64,000 nucleotides of DNA from Cellulomonas sp. KRMCY2 (GCF_000526515.1 NZ_JAGF01000001.1:3472001-3536000), one strand, 5' to 3'. Positions 32,552 to 42,125 are shown, counted from the first letter of the stretch. Numbers and translations: made by a program. Notes: generated by a model from the letters alone, not told the origin.

Positions 32552-33106
32552 GTGCGGATCTACACCAAGGGTGGCGACGACGGGACGACCGGCCTGTTCC
32601 TGGGCAGCCGGGTCTCCAAGGCAGACGTCCTGGTGGACGCCTACGGTGACATCGACGAGGCGGTCTCGTTGCTCGGCGTCGCGCGTGCGGCGTGCCGGGA
32701 CGACGACGCGCGGCTCGCCGCGATCCTGTTCGCGCGCCAGCGGGAGCTGTTCGTCGCGGCCGCCGACCTGGCGACCAACCCGGCACACCGGGACCGTCTC
32801 GTGCCGGAGGTGTCCCTGGTCACGTCGGCGATGGTCGAGCGCGTCGAGCAGCTGATCGACGAGCTCGTCGCGGAGCGCCCGTTGCGGCCGGTCTTCATCG
32901 TGCCGGGCGGGACCCCGCTGTCAGCAGCGATCGACCACGCCCGCACGGTCGTCCGTCGCGCCGAGCGACACGTGGTCCAGGCCCAGGACGCCGGCCACGA
33001 GGTGAGCCCGCTCGTGCTGCACTACCTCAACCGGCTCTCGGACCTGGTGTTCGTGCTCGCGCGGTGCGCGGCAGGGGACGACGAGGAGCCGGCCAGCCAC
33101 GACTGA
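32552..33106 (+). CDS. pduO: PduO-type ATP:cob(I)alamin adenosyltransferase
   Basis: A 184-residue enzyme that transfers the adenosyl group of ATP to cob(I)alamin, forming adenosylcobalamin. N-terminal IYTKGGDDGTTGLFLGSRVSKAD and the signature VVRRAERHVV with YLNRLSDLVFVLAR define the PduO type. The GTG at 32552 has AGGAGG 5 bases upstream. It reads divergently from the riboswitch-controlled transporter operon and would supply the cofactor of NrdJ. Confidence 0.94.
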   Translation: MRIYTKGGDDGTTGLFLGSRVSKADVLVDAYGDIDEAVSLLGVARAACRDDDARLAAILFARQRELFVAAADLATNPAHRDRLVPEVSLVTSAMVERVEQLIDELVAERPLRPVFIVPGGTPLSAAIDHARTVVRRAERHVVQAQDAGHEVSPLVLHYLNRLSDLVFVLARCAAGDDEEPASHD

Positions 33107-33110
33107 GCCG

Positions 33111-33152
33111 GGCCGCGCCGCGACCCGCCGCGCCGCGACCCGCCGCGCGGCC
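33111..33152. repeat. 15-base direct repeat within an inverted repeat after pduO
   Basis: CGCGCCGCGACCCGC is present twice in near tandem, bounded by GGCCGCGC (33111-33118) and GCGCGGCC (33145-33152). The structure could fold as a terminator for pduO; the distance to the stop codon is only a few bases. Confidence 0.55.
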
Positions 33153-33294
33153 GGGTGAGATCGTCGTACGCGGCGCTCGACGGATGCTCCGGAGCGGGTC
33201 CGCGGGTCGTCGCGCCGTATACTCGGCGACCACGGTCAGGGTCCGCGAGGCCCGCGAGGAGCAGGTCACCGGGGACCCGCGGGAGGCAGGAGCT

Positions 33295-33918
33295 GTGGCG
33301 TTCGAGCTCGACCCGTGCCTCGTGCGGACAGCGGCCGGCGAGCTGCTGGTGCGCGGGTTCGTGCGCGAGCACGGCGCCGACTCGCTGCTGATCGAGGCCG
33401 AGCACTTCACCGGGAGCTGGCTCGAGGCGGGTGACATGGCAGTCGTCGAGGTGATGAGCGCGCACAAGGGCGCCTGCACCTACGACGCGGTCGTGGTGTT
33501 CAGCGAGGCGCGGCGGATCGAGCTCGCGCGCCTCCGGCTGCGCACGGTCGTCCAGCAGCGGGCCGCGGTCCGGGTCCTGACCGCCATCCCGCTGCAGGTG
33601 ACGCACCGGGTCGAGGGGAACGAGCAGATCGCGCTCGACGAGCCGATGGACATCCTCGTGCTCGATGTCAGCGCGACCGGGATGCGCTTCCGGTGCGCCA
33701 CGAAGCTCGCCGCGGGTACTCGCGTCGCACTCACCTTCCGCGGGACCCGCACCCCGCTCCACCTGGTCCTCGAGGTGCTGCGCGTCGAGGAGCACAAGGC
33801 GGGCCCTGCCTACGGCTGCGCGCTGGTCGGGATCACCGAGCGGGAGTCCGACGAGCTCTTCCGGTTCGCGCTGGACGAGCAACGGCGGCAGCTCGCACTG
33901 CGGGCGGACGCGCGCTGA
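33295..33918 (+). CDS. PilZ-domain protein
   Basis: A 207-residue cytoplasmic protein. The C-terminal half (from about residue 100) has the cyclic-di-GMP-binding pattern: RAAVR (RxxxR) followed by VLDVSATGMRF (DxSxxG). The N-terminal half looks like a YcgR-type flanking domain but is short. The GTG at 33295 with GGGAGGCAGGAG upstream was chosen. It stands alone after pduO, with no diguanylate cyclase or motility gene near, so its output is unknown. Confidence 0.85.
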   Translation: MAFELDPCLVRTAAGELLVRGFVREHGADSLLIEAEHFTGSWLEAGDMAVVEVMSAHKGACTYDAVVVFSEARRIELARLRLRTVVQQRAAVRVLTAIPLQVTHRVEGNEQIALDEPMDILVLDVSATGMRFRCATKLAAGTRVALTFRGTRTPLHLVLEVLRVEEHKAGPAYGCALVGITERESDELFRFALDEQRRQLALRADAR

Positions 33919-33964
33919 CGACGCGCCGGAGGCCCGACCGACCGGTGAGGTCCGTCGGGGCTCC

Positions 33965-34024
33965 GTGCTCAGTGTGCGGTGGTGCTCAGCGTGCGTGGTG
34001 CTCAGTCGTGCGGCTGGTACTCAG
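33965..34024. repeat. imperfect 16-19-base tandem repeat reaching the helicase stop codon
   Basis: Units begin GTGCTCAG at 33965, 33982 and 33998, then GTACTCAG at 34017. The stop codon of the helicase gene (TCA on this strand, 34021-34023) lies inside the last unit. The array fills the gap between the convergent PilZ and helicase genes. Confidence 0.75.
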
Positions 34025-35904
34025 ACCGACGGGCGCGCCGCCCGACGGGGGCGGGTCGCGTCGCTGCGCTGACCTTCGTACCGGTGGCCGTCGGCCCGTG
34101 CCCCGCCGTGGCTCTCGGGGCGGTCGGTCGGGTGCGCACGGTGGTGCGTCCCGGCGTGGGCGGTGGCATGCGCGGCCGACCGGCCGCGCGGACCCTCGTC
34201 CACGCTGATCCGCAGCGGACGGCCACCGACACGTGCCGCGCCGATGCGGCGGAAGGCCTCGGGCGAGAGCTCCGCGGAGATCTCGATCAGGCTGAAGCTC
34301 GCGAAGATGTCGATCTTGCCGAGGTCCTTGCCGGTCAGGCCGCCCTCACCGGTGATCGCACCGACGATCGCCTCGGGCCGCGCCCCGTGGGTGTGCCCGA
34401 CGGCGACCCGGTAGCGCGTGCCGGTCGACGGGCGACGCGCCGCGGTACGGGCGCGCTCCTCGCTCGTGAAGGAGATCCGGCCGTCGTCGCCGCGGGATGC
34501 GCCGCGGGCTGCCTGGCTCGGGGCCTCGTCGATCTCCTCCGTGCTCACGCTGCCGGGGCCGCCGTCGCCGACGGCGAGCGAGGCGAGGATCGCGGCGAGC
34601 TCCGCGCCGTCCATCCCGCTCTCGGCGAGGTAGGTGGCGACAGCCGTGCGGTACATGTCCAGCCGTCCCGCCTGCTGCCGGTCACCGGCCTGGCCGAGCA
34701 GCCGGCCGACCCCGTGGGCTGAGACGTCGAGCGGGGACGGGACAGTGCTCTCCTCGATCTTCTGCCGGGTCAGACGCTCGATCGCCCGCAGCCGACCCTG
34801 CTCGTTGGGCGTGACGAAGGTCATCGCCACGCCGGTCCGCCCCGCACGGCCGGTGCGGCCGATGCGGTGCACATAGGCCTCGGGCTCGCCGGGCACGTCG
34901 AAGTTGACCACCAGGCCGACGCGCTCGACGTCCAGGCCGCGGGCGGCGACGTCGGTGGCGACCAGGACGTTCAGGGCCCCGCCGCGCAGGCGCTCGACGA
35001 TCTTCTCGCGATCCTTCTGGGCGACGTCGCCCGAGATCGTCGCTGCCGACAGACCCTTGGCGATCAGTGCGGTGCCGACCTCTTCCGCGGCACCCCTGGT
35101 CCGGCAGAAGACGATCGCCGCATCGGCGTCCGAGGTGGCCAGCACGCGGGTCAGCGCACCGATCTTGTGCCGGAAGGGCACGACGGCGAACGTCTGGCGG
35201 ACGCCGGTGACCGTGGAGGACTGGCGGGAGGTCGCGATCTGCACCGGGTTCTTCAGGTGCTCGTTGGCGACGCGGACGATCGCCGGCGGCATGGTCGCGG
35301 AGAACAGGGCGACCTGGCGGCGTTCGGGGGCGAACGAGAACACCTTGTCGACGTCCTCCGCGAAGCCCATCCGCAGCATCTCGTCGGCCTCGTCCAGGAC
35401 GAGGAAGTTCACCGCGTCCATCCGCAGGGTGTGACGCTCGAGGTGGTCGATCACACGGCCCGGGGTCCCGACGACGATCTGGGCACCGCGTGCCAGGGCA
35501 CGCTGCTGGGGCAGGAAGGGTGCTCCGCCGTAGACCGCGACGACGCTCAGGTTCTTGATGTGCTTGGCGAAGGACTCGATCGCTTCGGCGACCTGCATCG
35601 CGAGCTCGCGGGTCGGTGTCAGGACGAGGCCCTGGACCTGCCCGAGGTCGGGGTCGACGGCGGCGAGCATCGGCAGGCCGAACGCGGCGGTCTTGCCGGT
35701 GCCGGTCTGGGCGACGCCGGTGATGTCACGGCCGGCGAGCAGGGCGGGGATGGCCGCTGCCTGGATCGGGGTCGGTCGCGTGAAGCCGAGGTCCAGCACC
35801 GCCCGGAGCAGGGGCTCCGGCAGACCGAGGTCGATCAGGTCGAGCTCGGTGTGGTCGGCATGGTCGGCAGGCAGCACCGAGCCGGAGGCGTCGTTCGAGG
35901 GCAT
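34021..35904 (-). CDS. DEAD-box RNA helicase with DbpA-type C-terminal domain
   Basis: A 627-residue ATP-dependent RNA helicase. Motifs in order are AQTGTGKT (I), PTRELAMQ (Ia), TPGRVIDHL (Ib), DEAD in LDEADEML (II), SATMPP (III), IVFCRTRGAAEE (IV), VATDVAARGLDV (V) and HRIGRTGRAG (VI). The C-terminal part (about 520-600) has a DbpA RNA-binding fold (YRVAVGHTHGARPEAIVGAIT and FSLIEIS), and an Arg/His/Gly-rich tail ends it. This is the CsdA/DeaD type, used in ribosome assembly and cold adaptation. The ATG at 35904 begins the recognised protein. A 265-base gap separates it from the SDR gene. Confidence 0.93.
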   Translation of the reverse strand: MPSNDASGSVLPADHADHTELDLIDLGLPEPLLRAVLDLGFTRPTPIQAAAIPALLAGRDITGVAQTGTGKTAAFGLPMLAAVDPDLGQVQGLVLTPTRELAMQVAEAIESFAKHIKNLSVVAVYGGAPFLPQQRALARGAQIVVGTPGRVIDHLERHTLRMDAVNFLVLDEADEMLRMGFAEDVDKVFSFAPERRQVALFSATMPPAIVRVANEHLKNPVQIATSRQSSTVTGVRQTFAVVPFRHKIGALTRVLATSDADAAIVFCRTRGAAEEVGTALIAKGLSAATISGDVAQKDREKIVERLRGGALNVLVATDVAARGLDVERVGLVVNFDVPGEPEAYVHRIGRTGRAGRTGVAMTFVTPNEQGRLRAIERLTRQKIEESTVPSPLDVSAHGVGRLLGQAGDRQQAGRLDMYRTAVATYLAESGMDGAELAAILASLAVGDGGPGSVSTEEIDEAPSQAARGASRGDDGRISFTSEERARTAARRPSTGTRYRVAVGHTHGARPEAIVGAITGEGGLTGKDLGKIDIFASFSLIEISAELSPEAFRRIGAARVGGRPLRISVDEGPRGRSAAHATAHAGTHHRAHPTDRPESHGGARADGHRYEGQRSDATRPRRAARPSV

Positions 35905-36169
35905 GCGGGGATCCAGTCGTCGTCGAGGTGGGAGCGTGGACGGTCGTCGATGGCCGTCGTAGTCGCATCCCGAACTCTCGATCGGCCGGTGCCTGGGCAC
36001 CGGCTGCACACAGCCACAGGTGGCACGAGCCACACGCGGTCACACACAGGGAGACGCGACGTACTCCAAGGGGTCAGGGGCGAGTGTACCGGTCAACCGG
36101 GCCGGGGGGACAGGCGGCAGACGACCGGTGTGCGTGAGCCGTGTCACTGGCGGGGCCTTGTGGCGGCTG

Positions 36170-37696
36170 CTACCAGGCTGCAGGCTTGTAGTCCTTGAGG
36201 AAGACACCGTACAGGTCTTCGCCGCCCTCACCGCGCACGATCGGGTCGTACACCCGCGCCGCGCCGTCGACCAGGTCGAGCGGCGCGTGGAAGCCCTCCT
36301 CGGCGAGTCGCACCTTCGTCGGGTGCGGACGTTCGTCGGTGATCCAGCCGGTGTCGACGCTGGTCATCAGGATGCCGTCGGTGAAGAGCTCGGCCGCGCT
36401 CGTCCGGGTGAGCATGTTCATCGCGGCCTTGGCCATGTTCGTGTGCGGGTGCCCGGGACCCTTGTAGCCACGGGAGAACACGCCCTCCATCGCCGAGACG
36501 TTCACGACGTGGCTGCGCCGGGCCGGCGAGGCTGCGAGGCACGGCCTCAGCCGGCTGACCAGGATGAACGGCGCCGTCATGTTGCAGAGCTGGACCTCGA
36601 GCATCTCGAGGGCGTCGACCTGGTCGACTGTCGCGACCCAGCTGTTCGAGCGGTGCAGGTCGGGAAGCAGGCCGCCGGCGTCGATCGCGTCGCCGCGGGC
36701 GAGCCGGGCGAGCGACGACGAGCCGCCGGCCAGGGCCTGGGCGGTGAGGTCCGAGGCCCGGACCCTCGCCCGATGGTGCACGGACCCGGCGACCTCGTCG
36801 TCGTGGTGCGTGGCGGGATGGGTCCCGACCGAGCTGACCAGCGCGGCCGGGTGGGCGTCGCTCGCGTGCTCGAAGGTGATCAGGTGCGGCAGCGGGCCGT
36901 GCGGCAGGGGAGCGTGCTCGGCCTCGGTCAGTGGGGCGTAGGCGCCGGGCGACCGCCGGACCGTCTGCGCAGCGTTGTTGATCAGGATGTCGAGGGGACC
37001 GGCTGCGGCGACCTCGTCGGCCAGGGCGACGACCTGGGCCGGGTCCCGCAGGTCGATCCCCACGACGGTCAGGTGGTCCAGCCAGTCCGCGGCGTCGGGC
37101 ATCGCGGCGAAGCGTCGGACGGCATCCCGAGGGAAGCGCGTGGTGATCGTCGTCGTCGCACCGTCGCGGAGCAGCCGGAGCGCGATGTACATCCCGATCT
37201 TCGCGCGGCCACCGGTCAGCAGGGCCCGGCGACCGGTCAGGTCGGTGCGAGCGTCCCGCCGGGCGTGGTTGAGTGCGGCACAAGCGGGGCACAGCTGGTG
37301 GTAGAACGCGTCGACCTGGTCGTACAGCTCCTTGCAGATGTAGCACGCACGCGGTCGGCGCAGGGTTCCGGCGCTGGCTCCACGGACGTTGGAGACCAGC
37401 GGGAGTCCTGCGGTCTCGTCGTCGATCCGGCGCGGCGACCCGGTCGCGGTCGCGGCCACGACGGCCGCGTCGTCGGCGCTGATCGCTGCGCGCCTGGTCG
37501 CGCGGCGCTCCTTCTTCACAGCCTTGAACAGGCCGGCCGTGGCACGGCGCAGCGCCAGCGCGTCGGGATGGTCGGCCGGCAGCGACTGGGCCTGTCGCAG
37601 TACGGCGAGGCAGGCGGCGAGCTCGATCGGGTCGATCGGGTCGATCGGGGCCGAGGGATCTGCGGCGTCGTGCGTCGCGGGCAGGCTGGCGTCCAT
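36170..37696 (-). CDS. SDR-family oxidoreductase with N-terminal zinc-ribbon-like extension
   Basis: A 508-residue protein. Residues 1-150 form an extension with CYICKELYDQVDAFYHQLCPAC, a probable zinc-binding Cys4 site. The SDR domain follows with LTGGRAKIGMYIA (NAD(P) site) and NNAAQ. The usual active-site Tyr-xxx-Lys reads TNMAK, so Tyr is Thr, while the Ser of NVSAMEG is kept. It may therefore be catalytically unusual or only bind nucleotide. GGAG precedes the ATG. It is divergent from the DUF6421 gene with a 229-base region between them. Confidence 0.85.
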   Translation of the reverse strand: MDASLPATHDAADPSAPIDPIDPIELAACLAVLRQAQSLPADHPDALALRRATAGLFKAVKKERRATRRAAISADDAAVVAATATGSPRRIDDETAGLPLVSNVRGASAGTLRRPRACYICKELYDQVDAFYHQLCPACAALNHARRDARTDLTGRRALLTGGRAKIGMYIALRLLRDGATTTITTRFPRDAVRRFAAMPDAADWLDHLTVVGIDLRDPAQVVALADEVAAAGPLDILINNAAQTVRRSPGAYAPLTEAEHAPLPHGPLPHLITFEHASDAHPAALVSSVGTHPATHHDDEVAGSVHHRARVRASDLTAQALAGGSSSLARLARGDAIDAGGLLPDLHRSNSWVATVDQVDALEMLEVQLCNMTAPFILVSRLRPCLAASPARRSHVVNVSAMEGVFSRGYKGPGHPHTNMAKAAMNMLTRTSAAELFTDGILMTSVDTGWITDERPHPTKVRLAEEGFHAPLDLVDGAARVYDPIVRGEGGEDLYGVFLKDYKPAAW

Positions 37697-37925
37697 CGTC
37701 TCCAGTGTCCTCCGGCGGTCGGTGTGCTTCGCGCGGTGCGGTGCGGTGCGAGGTGCTGCTCGCGGTGCTGTGCGAGGTGGCTGCGGCCGTCCGGTGCTGG
37801 CGCCTCGGGGTGCGGCGCGCCCGGAGAACTGTACGCAGCGGATCGTTGACCGGCCCCGGCCGGAAACGTACCGTGCAGTAACTTCTGCGGGTTCTCCGGC
37901 AGACGGAGGAGAGGACGGTGCTGCT

Positions 37926-39824
37926 GTGAGTCTGTTTCCCCAGGTCGACCGACGTGGTGCCGCGGCCGGGGCGGCGGCGAGCCGATCCGAGGATCGTCAC
38001 GCCGACGGCCCGGACACCGATCCGCCGGACGTCCTGCTCGTCGGGTCGGATGCGCGCCTGACCGTCGCGGACGCCGAGCGGATCGCGGCGGGCTGCGGCC
38101 TCGTGGTGACCGGCGCGGGCCCGTGGGACCCCGGGTTGCGCACCCTCGTGGCCGAGGCCGGCATCGACGTCGTGACCCGGCCGCGCGAGCGTTCCGGGCT
38201 CGTCGGGGACCGTGACGCCATGGCCACGGGCACCGAGCAGGACCTGCTGGCCGGCGTGGTCGACGCGGAGGGCGTGGTCGGAGCCCACCTCGAGGGCAGG
38301 TCCCCGGCCGCGGCCTTCCTGCGGACCCAGGCCGGCGCCGTCGTCGGGGCGCTGGTCGAGCCCGGTGACGGACGTGGGCGCGCAGTGGTCCTGTGCGTCG
38401 ACCTCGACGACTCGCCGTCGGCCCGCGCGCTGATGCACAACGCCGTGACCTGGTGCGCACCCGCCTCCGCTGCGTCCCCCGGGTCGCACGGTGACCAGGG
38501 GCGGCCGGACCTGGCCGCGCACCCCGCCTGGACTGCGCTCAAGGACGCCGTCGAGGCCTTCCAGCTGTTGCAGGCCGAGGACGGGTCGGTGCCGGAGCCG
38601 GCCGACCATGCCAGGGCCCGGATCCTCGTCGACGAGGTCTGCGCCGGCGTCACGGCACTCGCACCGGTGTTCGGCCACGACGCCGCGTACCTCGAGGCCG
38701 TCGTGACCGACCTGCGTCGGTGGGCCGACGAGGGTCTGGGCGTCCCGGACTTCCTCGACTCGCTCGTCGCGTTCGCGCCCCAGGCCCAGCGGGTCGACGG
38801 GCTCGCGCACCTGGTCCTGTTCCCGATGTACACCCAGAACGGCAGCCGGGACCGCCACCTGGAGGCCGTCATGGTCGAGGTGGTCTGGCCCGACTTCGTC
38901 GCGGAGCTCGAGGCGGGGGACTACTCCAACCGGATGTTCGTGCCGATCCGCTTCATCGACTTCACCTCCGGGTACGACACGAACGCCGCGGTGCTCTTCC
39001 CCGAGACGATCGCGATGCGGACCATCCCGACCTTCACCTGGGGCGCGATCTTCGCCGACCGCGAGGCCGCCCGGTTCCGCGCCGTCGTGCAGGCCGCCGC
39101 GCAGACCACCGGCCTGGCCCTGCCACCGGACGCGGCGCGGCTGGTCGCCGACCAGCGGCTCGCGGAGGAGACCTTCGTGATGTGGGACCTCATCCACGAC
39201 CGCACCCACATGCGTGGCGACCTGCCGTTCGACCCGTTCATGATCAAGCAGCGGATGCCGTACTTCCTGTACGCCCTCGAGGAGCTCCGGTGCGACCTGA
39301 CCGCGTTCCGCGAGTCCGTCGCGCTCGAGGCGCGCGGGGTCCCGCACGCCCGGCTGGTCCAGTACGCGGTCATCTTCGACCGCATCTTCCGCTTCGCGAT
39401 CACCGGCTCGCGCGTCCGCAACTACGACGGGCTGGGTGGGCAGCTGCTCTTCGCGTGGCTGCACCAGCACCACGTCCTGCACTGGACGAACAACCGGCTG
39501 AGCATCGACTGGGAGCAGGTGCCGGACGTCGTGCTCGCCCTCGGCCACGAGATCGAGGACCTGTACTGGCGCTCGATCGACCGACCGAAGATCGCGCACT
39601 GGCTCGCCGCGTACGAGCTGGTCAGCGCGACGGTGACACCGCACCCCGCCTCGACGTGGGCCAAGGGGCCCGACGCGCTGCCGCTGCAGGGCCAGCTCAA
39701 GGAGATGACCGACGCGGTGCTGCCTGACGAGTTCCCGCTGTCCATGTTCTACGAGGCGCTGAGCCGCCGGATCGGCGACGTCGTCGCGTCCACCTCGGGG
39801 ATCACCGGAGGCTCCGCCCGGTGA
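37926..39824 (+). CDS. DUF6421 family protein
   Basis: A 632-residue soluble protein matching the actinobacterial DUF6421 family. The central part holds VLFPMYTQNGSRDRHLEAVMVEVVW, FVPIRFIDFTSGYD and a His/Asp-rich stretch MWDLIHDRTHMRGDLPFDPF that could bind metal. No enzymatic activity is known to me. The GTG at 37926 is preceded by GGAGGAGAGG. It is divergently paired with the SDR gene, and the pairing suggests a shared pathway. Confidence 0.84.
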   Translation: MSLFPQVDRRGAAAGAAASRSEDRHADGPDTDPPDVLLVGSDARLTVADAERIAAGCGLVVTGAGPWDPGLRTLVAEAGIDVVTRPRERSGLVGDRDAMATGTEQDLLAGVVDAEGVVGAHLEGRSPAAAFLRTQAGAVVGALVEPGDGRGRAVVLCVDLDDSPSARALMHNAVTWCAPASAASPGSHGDQGRPDLAAHPAWTALKDAVEAFQLLQAEDGSVPEPADHARARILVDEVCAGVTALAPVFGHDAAYLEAVVTDLRRWADEGLGVPDFLDSLVAFAPQAQRVDGLAHLVLFPMYTQNGSRDRHLEAVMVEVVWPDFVAELEAGDYSNRMFVPIRFIDFTSGYDTNAAVLFPETIAMRTIPTFTWGAIFADREAARFRAVVQAAAQTTGLALPPDAARLVADQRLAEETFVMWDLIHDRTHMRGDLPFDPFMIKQRMPYFLYALEELRCDLTAFRESVALEARGVPHARLVQYAVIFDRIFRFAITGSRVRNYDGLGGQLLFAWLHQHHVLHWTNNRLSIDWEQVPDVVLALGHEIEDLYWRSIDRPKIAHWLAAYELVSATVTPHPASTWAKGPDALPLQGQLKEMTDAVLPDEFPLSMFYEALSRRIGDVVASTSGITGGSAR

Positions 39825-39837
39825 GAGGATGCTGCGC

Positions 39838-40914
39838 GTGACGCTCCATGACACCACCGGCCGTGGCTTTGCCTCCGACAACTACGCAGGGGTTCATCCC
39901 GAGGTCCTCACGGCCGTCAGCGCGGCCAACGGTGGTCACCAGACCTCCTACGGCGAGGACGTCTACACCGAGCGGCTGCACGGCGTGATGGCCGAGCACT
40001 TCGGACGTGACGTGCAGGTCTTCCCGGTGTTCAACGGGACCGGCGCCAACGTGCTGTCCCTGCAGTCGATGCTGCCGCCGTGGGGCGCGGTGATCTGCAC
40101 GGAGACCGCGCACATCCACTCCGACGAGAACGGTGCGCCGGAGCGGGTCGCCGGGATCAAGCTGCTGACGGTCCCGACCCCGGACGGCAAGCTGACCCCG
40201 GAGCTGGTCGACCGGCAGGCCTGGGGCTGGGGTGACGAGCACCGTGCGCAGCCGCTCGTCGTGTCGATCACCCAGACCACCGAGCTGGGCACCTGCTACT
40301 CCGCGCAGGAGATCGCGGCGCTGTGCGACCACGCGCATGCGCACGGCATGCGGGTGCACATGGACGGTGCGCGGATCGCCAACGCCGCCGCGACCCTCGA
40401 CCTGCCGCTGCGGGCGTTCACGACGGACGTCGGTGTGGACGTCGTCTCCTTCGGCGGGACCAAGAACGGGGCCCTGGGTGCCGAGGCAGTGGTCGTGCTC
40501 GACCCCGAGGCGTCCACCGGCCTGGTCTACCTGCGCAAGATGAACATGCAGCTCGGCTCGAAGATGCGCTTCATCTCCGCACAGCTGCTCGCACTCCTGG
40601 AGGGTGACCTCTGGCTGCGTTCGGCGCAGCACGCGAACGCGATGGCCACCCGGCTGCATGCCGCGGTCCGCGACCTGCCCGGTGTCACCGTCGAGCGGCC
40701 GGTGCAGGCCAACGCCGTCTTCGCCGTGCTCCCGGCCGGGGTGGCAGACCGTCTGCGGGAGCGCTTCCGGTTCTACGACTGGGACGCTGCCACGGGTGAG
40801 GTCCGCTGGATGTGCGCCTTCGACACCACGGCGCAGGACGTCGACACGTTCGCTGCGGCCATCGCGGCCGAGCTGACGGGTGCCGGGGCCGGAGCCCGGA
40901 CCGTCGAGGTCTAG
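39838..40914 (+). CDS. low-specificity L-threonine aldolase / beta-eliminating lyase family
   Basis: About 358 residues of a fold-type I PLP enzyme. The PLP lysine is in SFGGTKNGALGAEAVV, with the preceding Asp in HMDGARIANAA. It cleaves threonine or allo-threonine to glycine and acetaldehyde, or a related beta-hydroxy amino acid. GAGAGG lies 9 bases before the GTG at 39838; the in-frame ATG at 39829 is too close to it, so the GTG was preferred. It follows the DUF6421 stop by 13 bases and is probably cotranscribed. Confidence 0.88.
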   Translation: MTLHDTTGRGFASDNYAGVHPEVLTAVSAANGGHQTSYGEDVYTERLHGVMAEHFGRDVQVFPVFNGTGANVLSLQSMLPPWGAVICTETAHIHSDENGAPERVAGIKLLTVPTPDGKLTPELVDRQAWGWGDEHRAQPLVVSITQTTELGTCYSAQEIAALCDHAHAHGMRVHMDGARIANAAATLDLPLRAFTTDVGVDVVSFGGTKNGALGAEAVVVLDPEASTGLVYLRKMNMQLGSKMRFISAQLLALLEGDLWLRSAQHANAMATRLHAAVRDLPGVTVERPVQANAVFAVLPAGVADRLRERFRFYDWDAATGEVRWMCAFDTTAQDVDTFAAAIAAELTGAGAGARTVEV

Positions 40915-40972
40915 GAGCCGGCCTCTCGACCGGCTGCCGACCGGCGTCCCGCGTTCGGCCGAGGGGCTCCGG

Positions 40973-42073
40973 TCACAGCACGCCGGCGTCGATCAGCCGC
41001 AGGGCGAGCTCGTACCCGTCACCGCCGTGGACCACCAGCGGAGCCGGCAACCGCTGGGCCACGTCGTCCTGCGCCGGGGCGGGTGTGCCGTGCGACAGCA
41101 GCTGCTCGGTGGGCGTCAGCTGGCGGATCGCGACGACGGTGACCCGATCAGGATGCTCAGCGGCGACGTCGCCGTAGATCTGCGGGTCGTGCTGGCCGTC
41201 GTCACCCACCAGGACCCACCGGATCTCCGGCAGCTCAGCCATCAGCCGACGCAGGCTCTCGCGCTTGTGCTGCTGACCCGAGCGGAACCAGCCGCTGTTC
41301 GTCGGCCCCCAGTCGGTCAGCAGCAGCGGGCCCGCCGGGTAGCCGTGGCTCGCCAGGAAGCGGCGCAGCGCGGGGGCCACGTTCCAGGCCCCGGTCGAGA
41401 GGTAGAAGGTCGGTGCGCCCGGGTTGGCGTCGAGCCACCGGAGGTACAGCTCCGCCATCCCCGGCACGACGCGACGGGCGTTCTCGTTCAGGACCAGGCC
41501 GTTCCACGCAGCCAGCAAGGGCCGGGGCAGTGCCGTGACCATGACGGTGTCGTCGATGTCGCTGACCAACGCCGCCCTCTGGTCGGTCCCCACCACCAGG
41601 ACCGGCGCCCGGACCGAGCTGCCCGCGATGCTCAGAGTGACCTCCTGCCAGCCGGGCGCGAGGTCGACGTCCAGCATCGCGTCGACGTACCCGCCGCGGT
41701 CAGCCGTCACCGTGCGGGTCACCGGACCGGCCGGACCGGCCGCGGTGACCGTCACCGTCGCGCCCGGGTCCTGGGCGGTCAGGAAGCTGCGCCAGCCCCG
41801 GACCGCGCGCTGGGCCGACCCGGGATCGCGTTCGGCGACCTCGCTCGTGCCGGTGCCCGGTGCGGCCAGCAGGGTGCGTGCCAGGACCCGCACCCTCGTC
41901 GGTGTCCCGTACCCGGTGTAGGGCTCGACCCGGGTGACCCAGCCGCGACGTCGGAGCCACCGGGCCAGGAGCGCGTTGAACCGGTCCTCGAGTCGTGCTG
42001 CACGGTGCGGCCGGCGCGACTCGGACGGCGGCAGAGCCGGCGAGGGCGGTGGGGTCTGGCTCACGCCGGCCAC
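40973..42073 (-). CDS. App1-like phosphatase (DUF2183)
   Basis: A 366-residue HAD-type phosphatase. The nucleophile motif VSDIDDTVMVT (DxDxT), then FYLSTGAWN, the Lys in QHKRESLRRL and VLVGDDGQHDPQIY (GDxxxxD) match yeast App1 phosphatidate phosphatase and its bacterial relatives. An N-terminal beta-rich region (about 30-160) precedes the catalytic part. No signal peptide. The GTG at 42073 has no strong ribosome binding site; a GTG at 42061 is an alternative. The substrate is inferred from the family. Confidence 0.88.
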   Translation of the reverse strand: MAGVSQTPPPSPALPPSESRRPHRAARLEDRFNALLARWLRRRGWVTRVEPYTGYGTPTRVRVLARTLLAAPGTGTSEVAERDPGSAQRAVRGWRSFLTAQDPGATVTVTAAGPAGPVTRTVTADRGGYVDAMLDVDLAPGWQEVTLSIAGSSVRAPVLVVGTDQRAALVSDIDDTVMVTALPRPLLAAWNGLVLNENARRVVPGMAELYLRWLDANPGAPTFYLSTGAWNVAPALRRFLASHGYPAGPLLLTDWGPTNSGWFRSGQQHKRESLRRLMAELPEIRWVLVGDDGQHDPQIYGDVAAEHPDRVTVVAIRQLTPTEQLLSHGTPAPAQDDVAQRLPAPLVVHGGDGYELALRLIDAGVL

Positions 42074-42125
42074 TGTCGCACCCGCACCGGTCGGACGCAG
42101 CCGGAGGGCAGCGGGAGGCCGGGCG

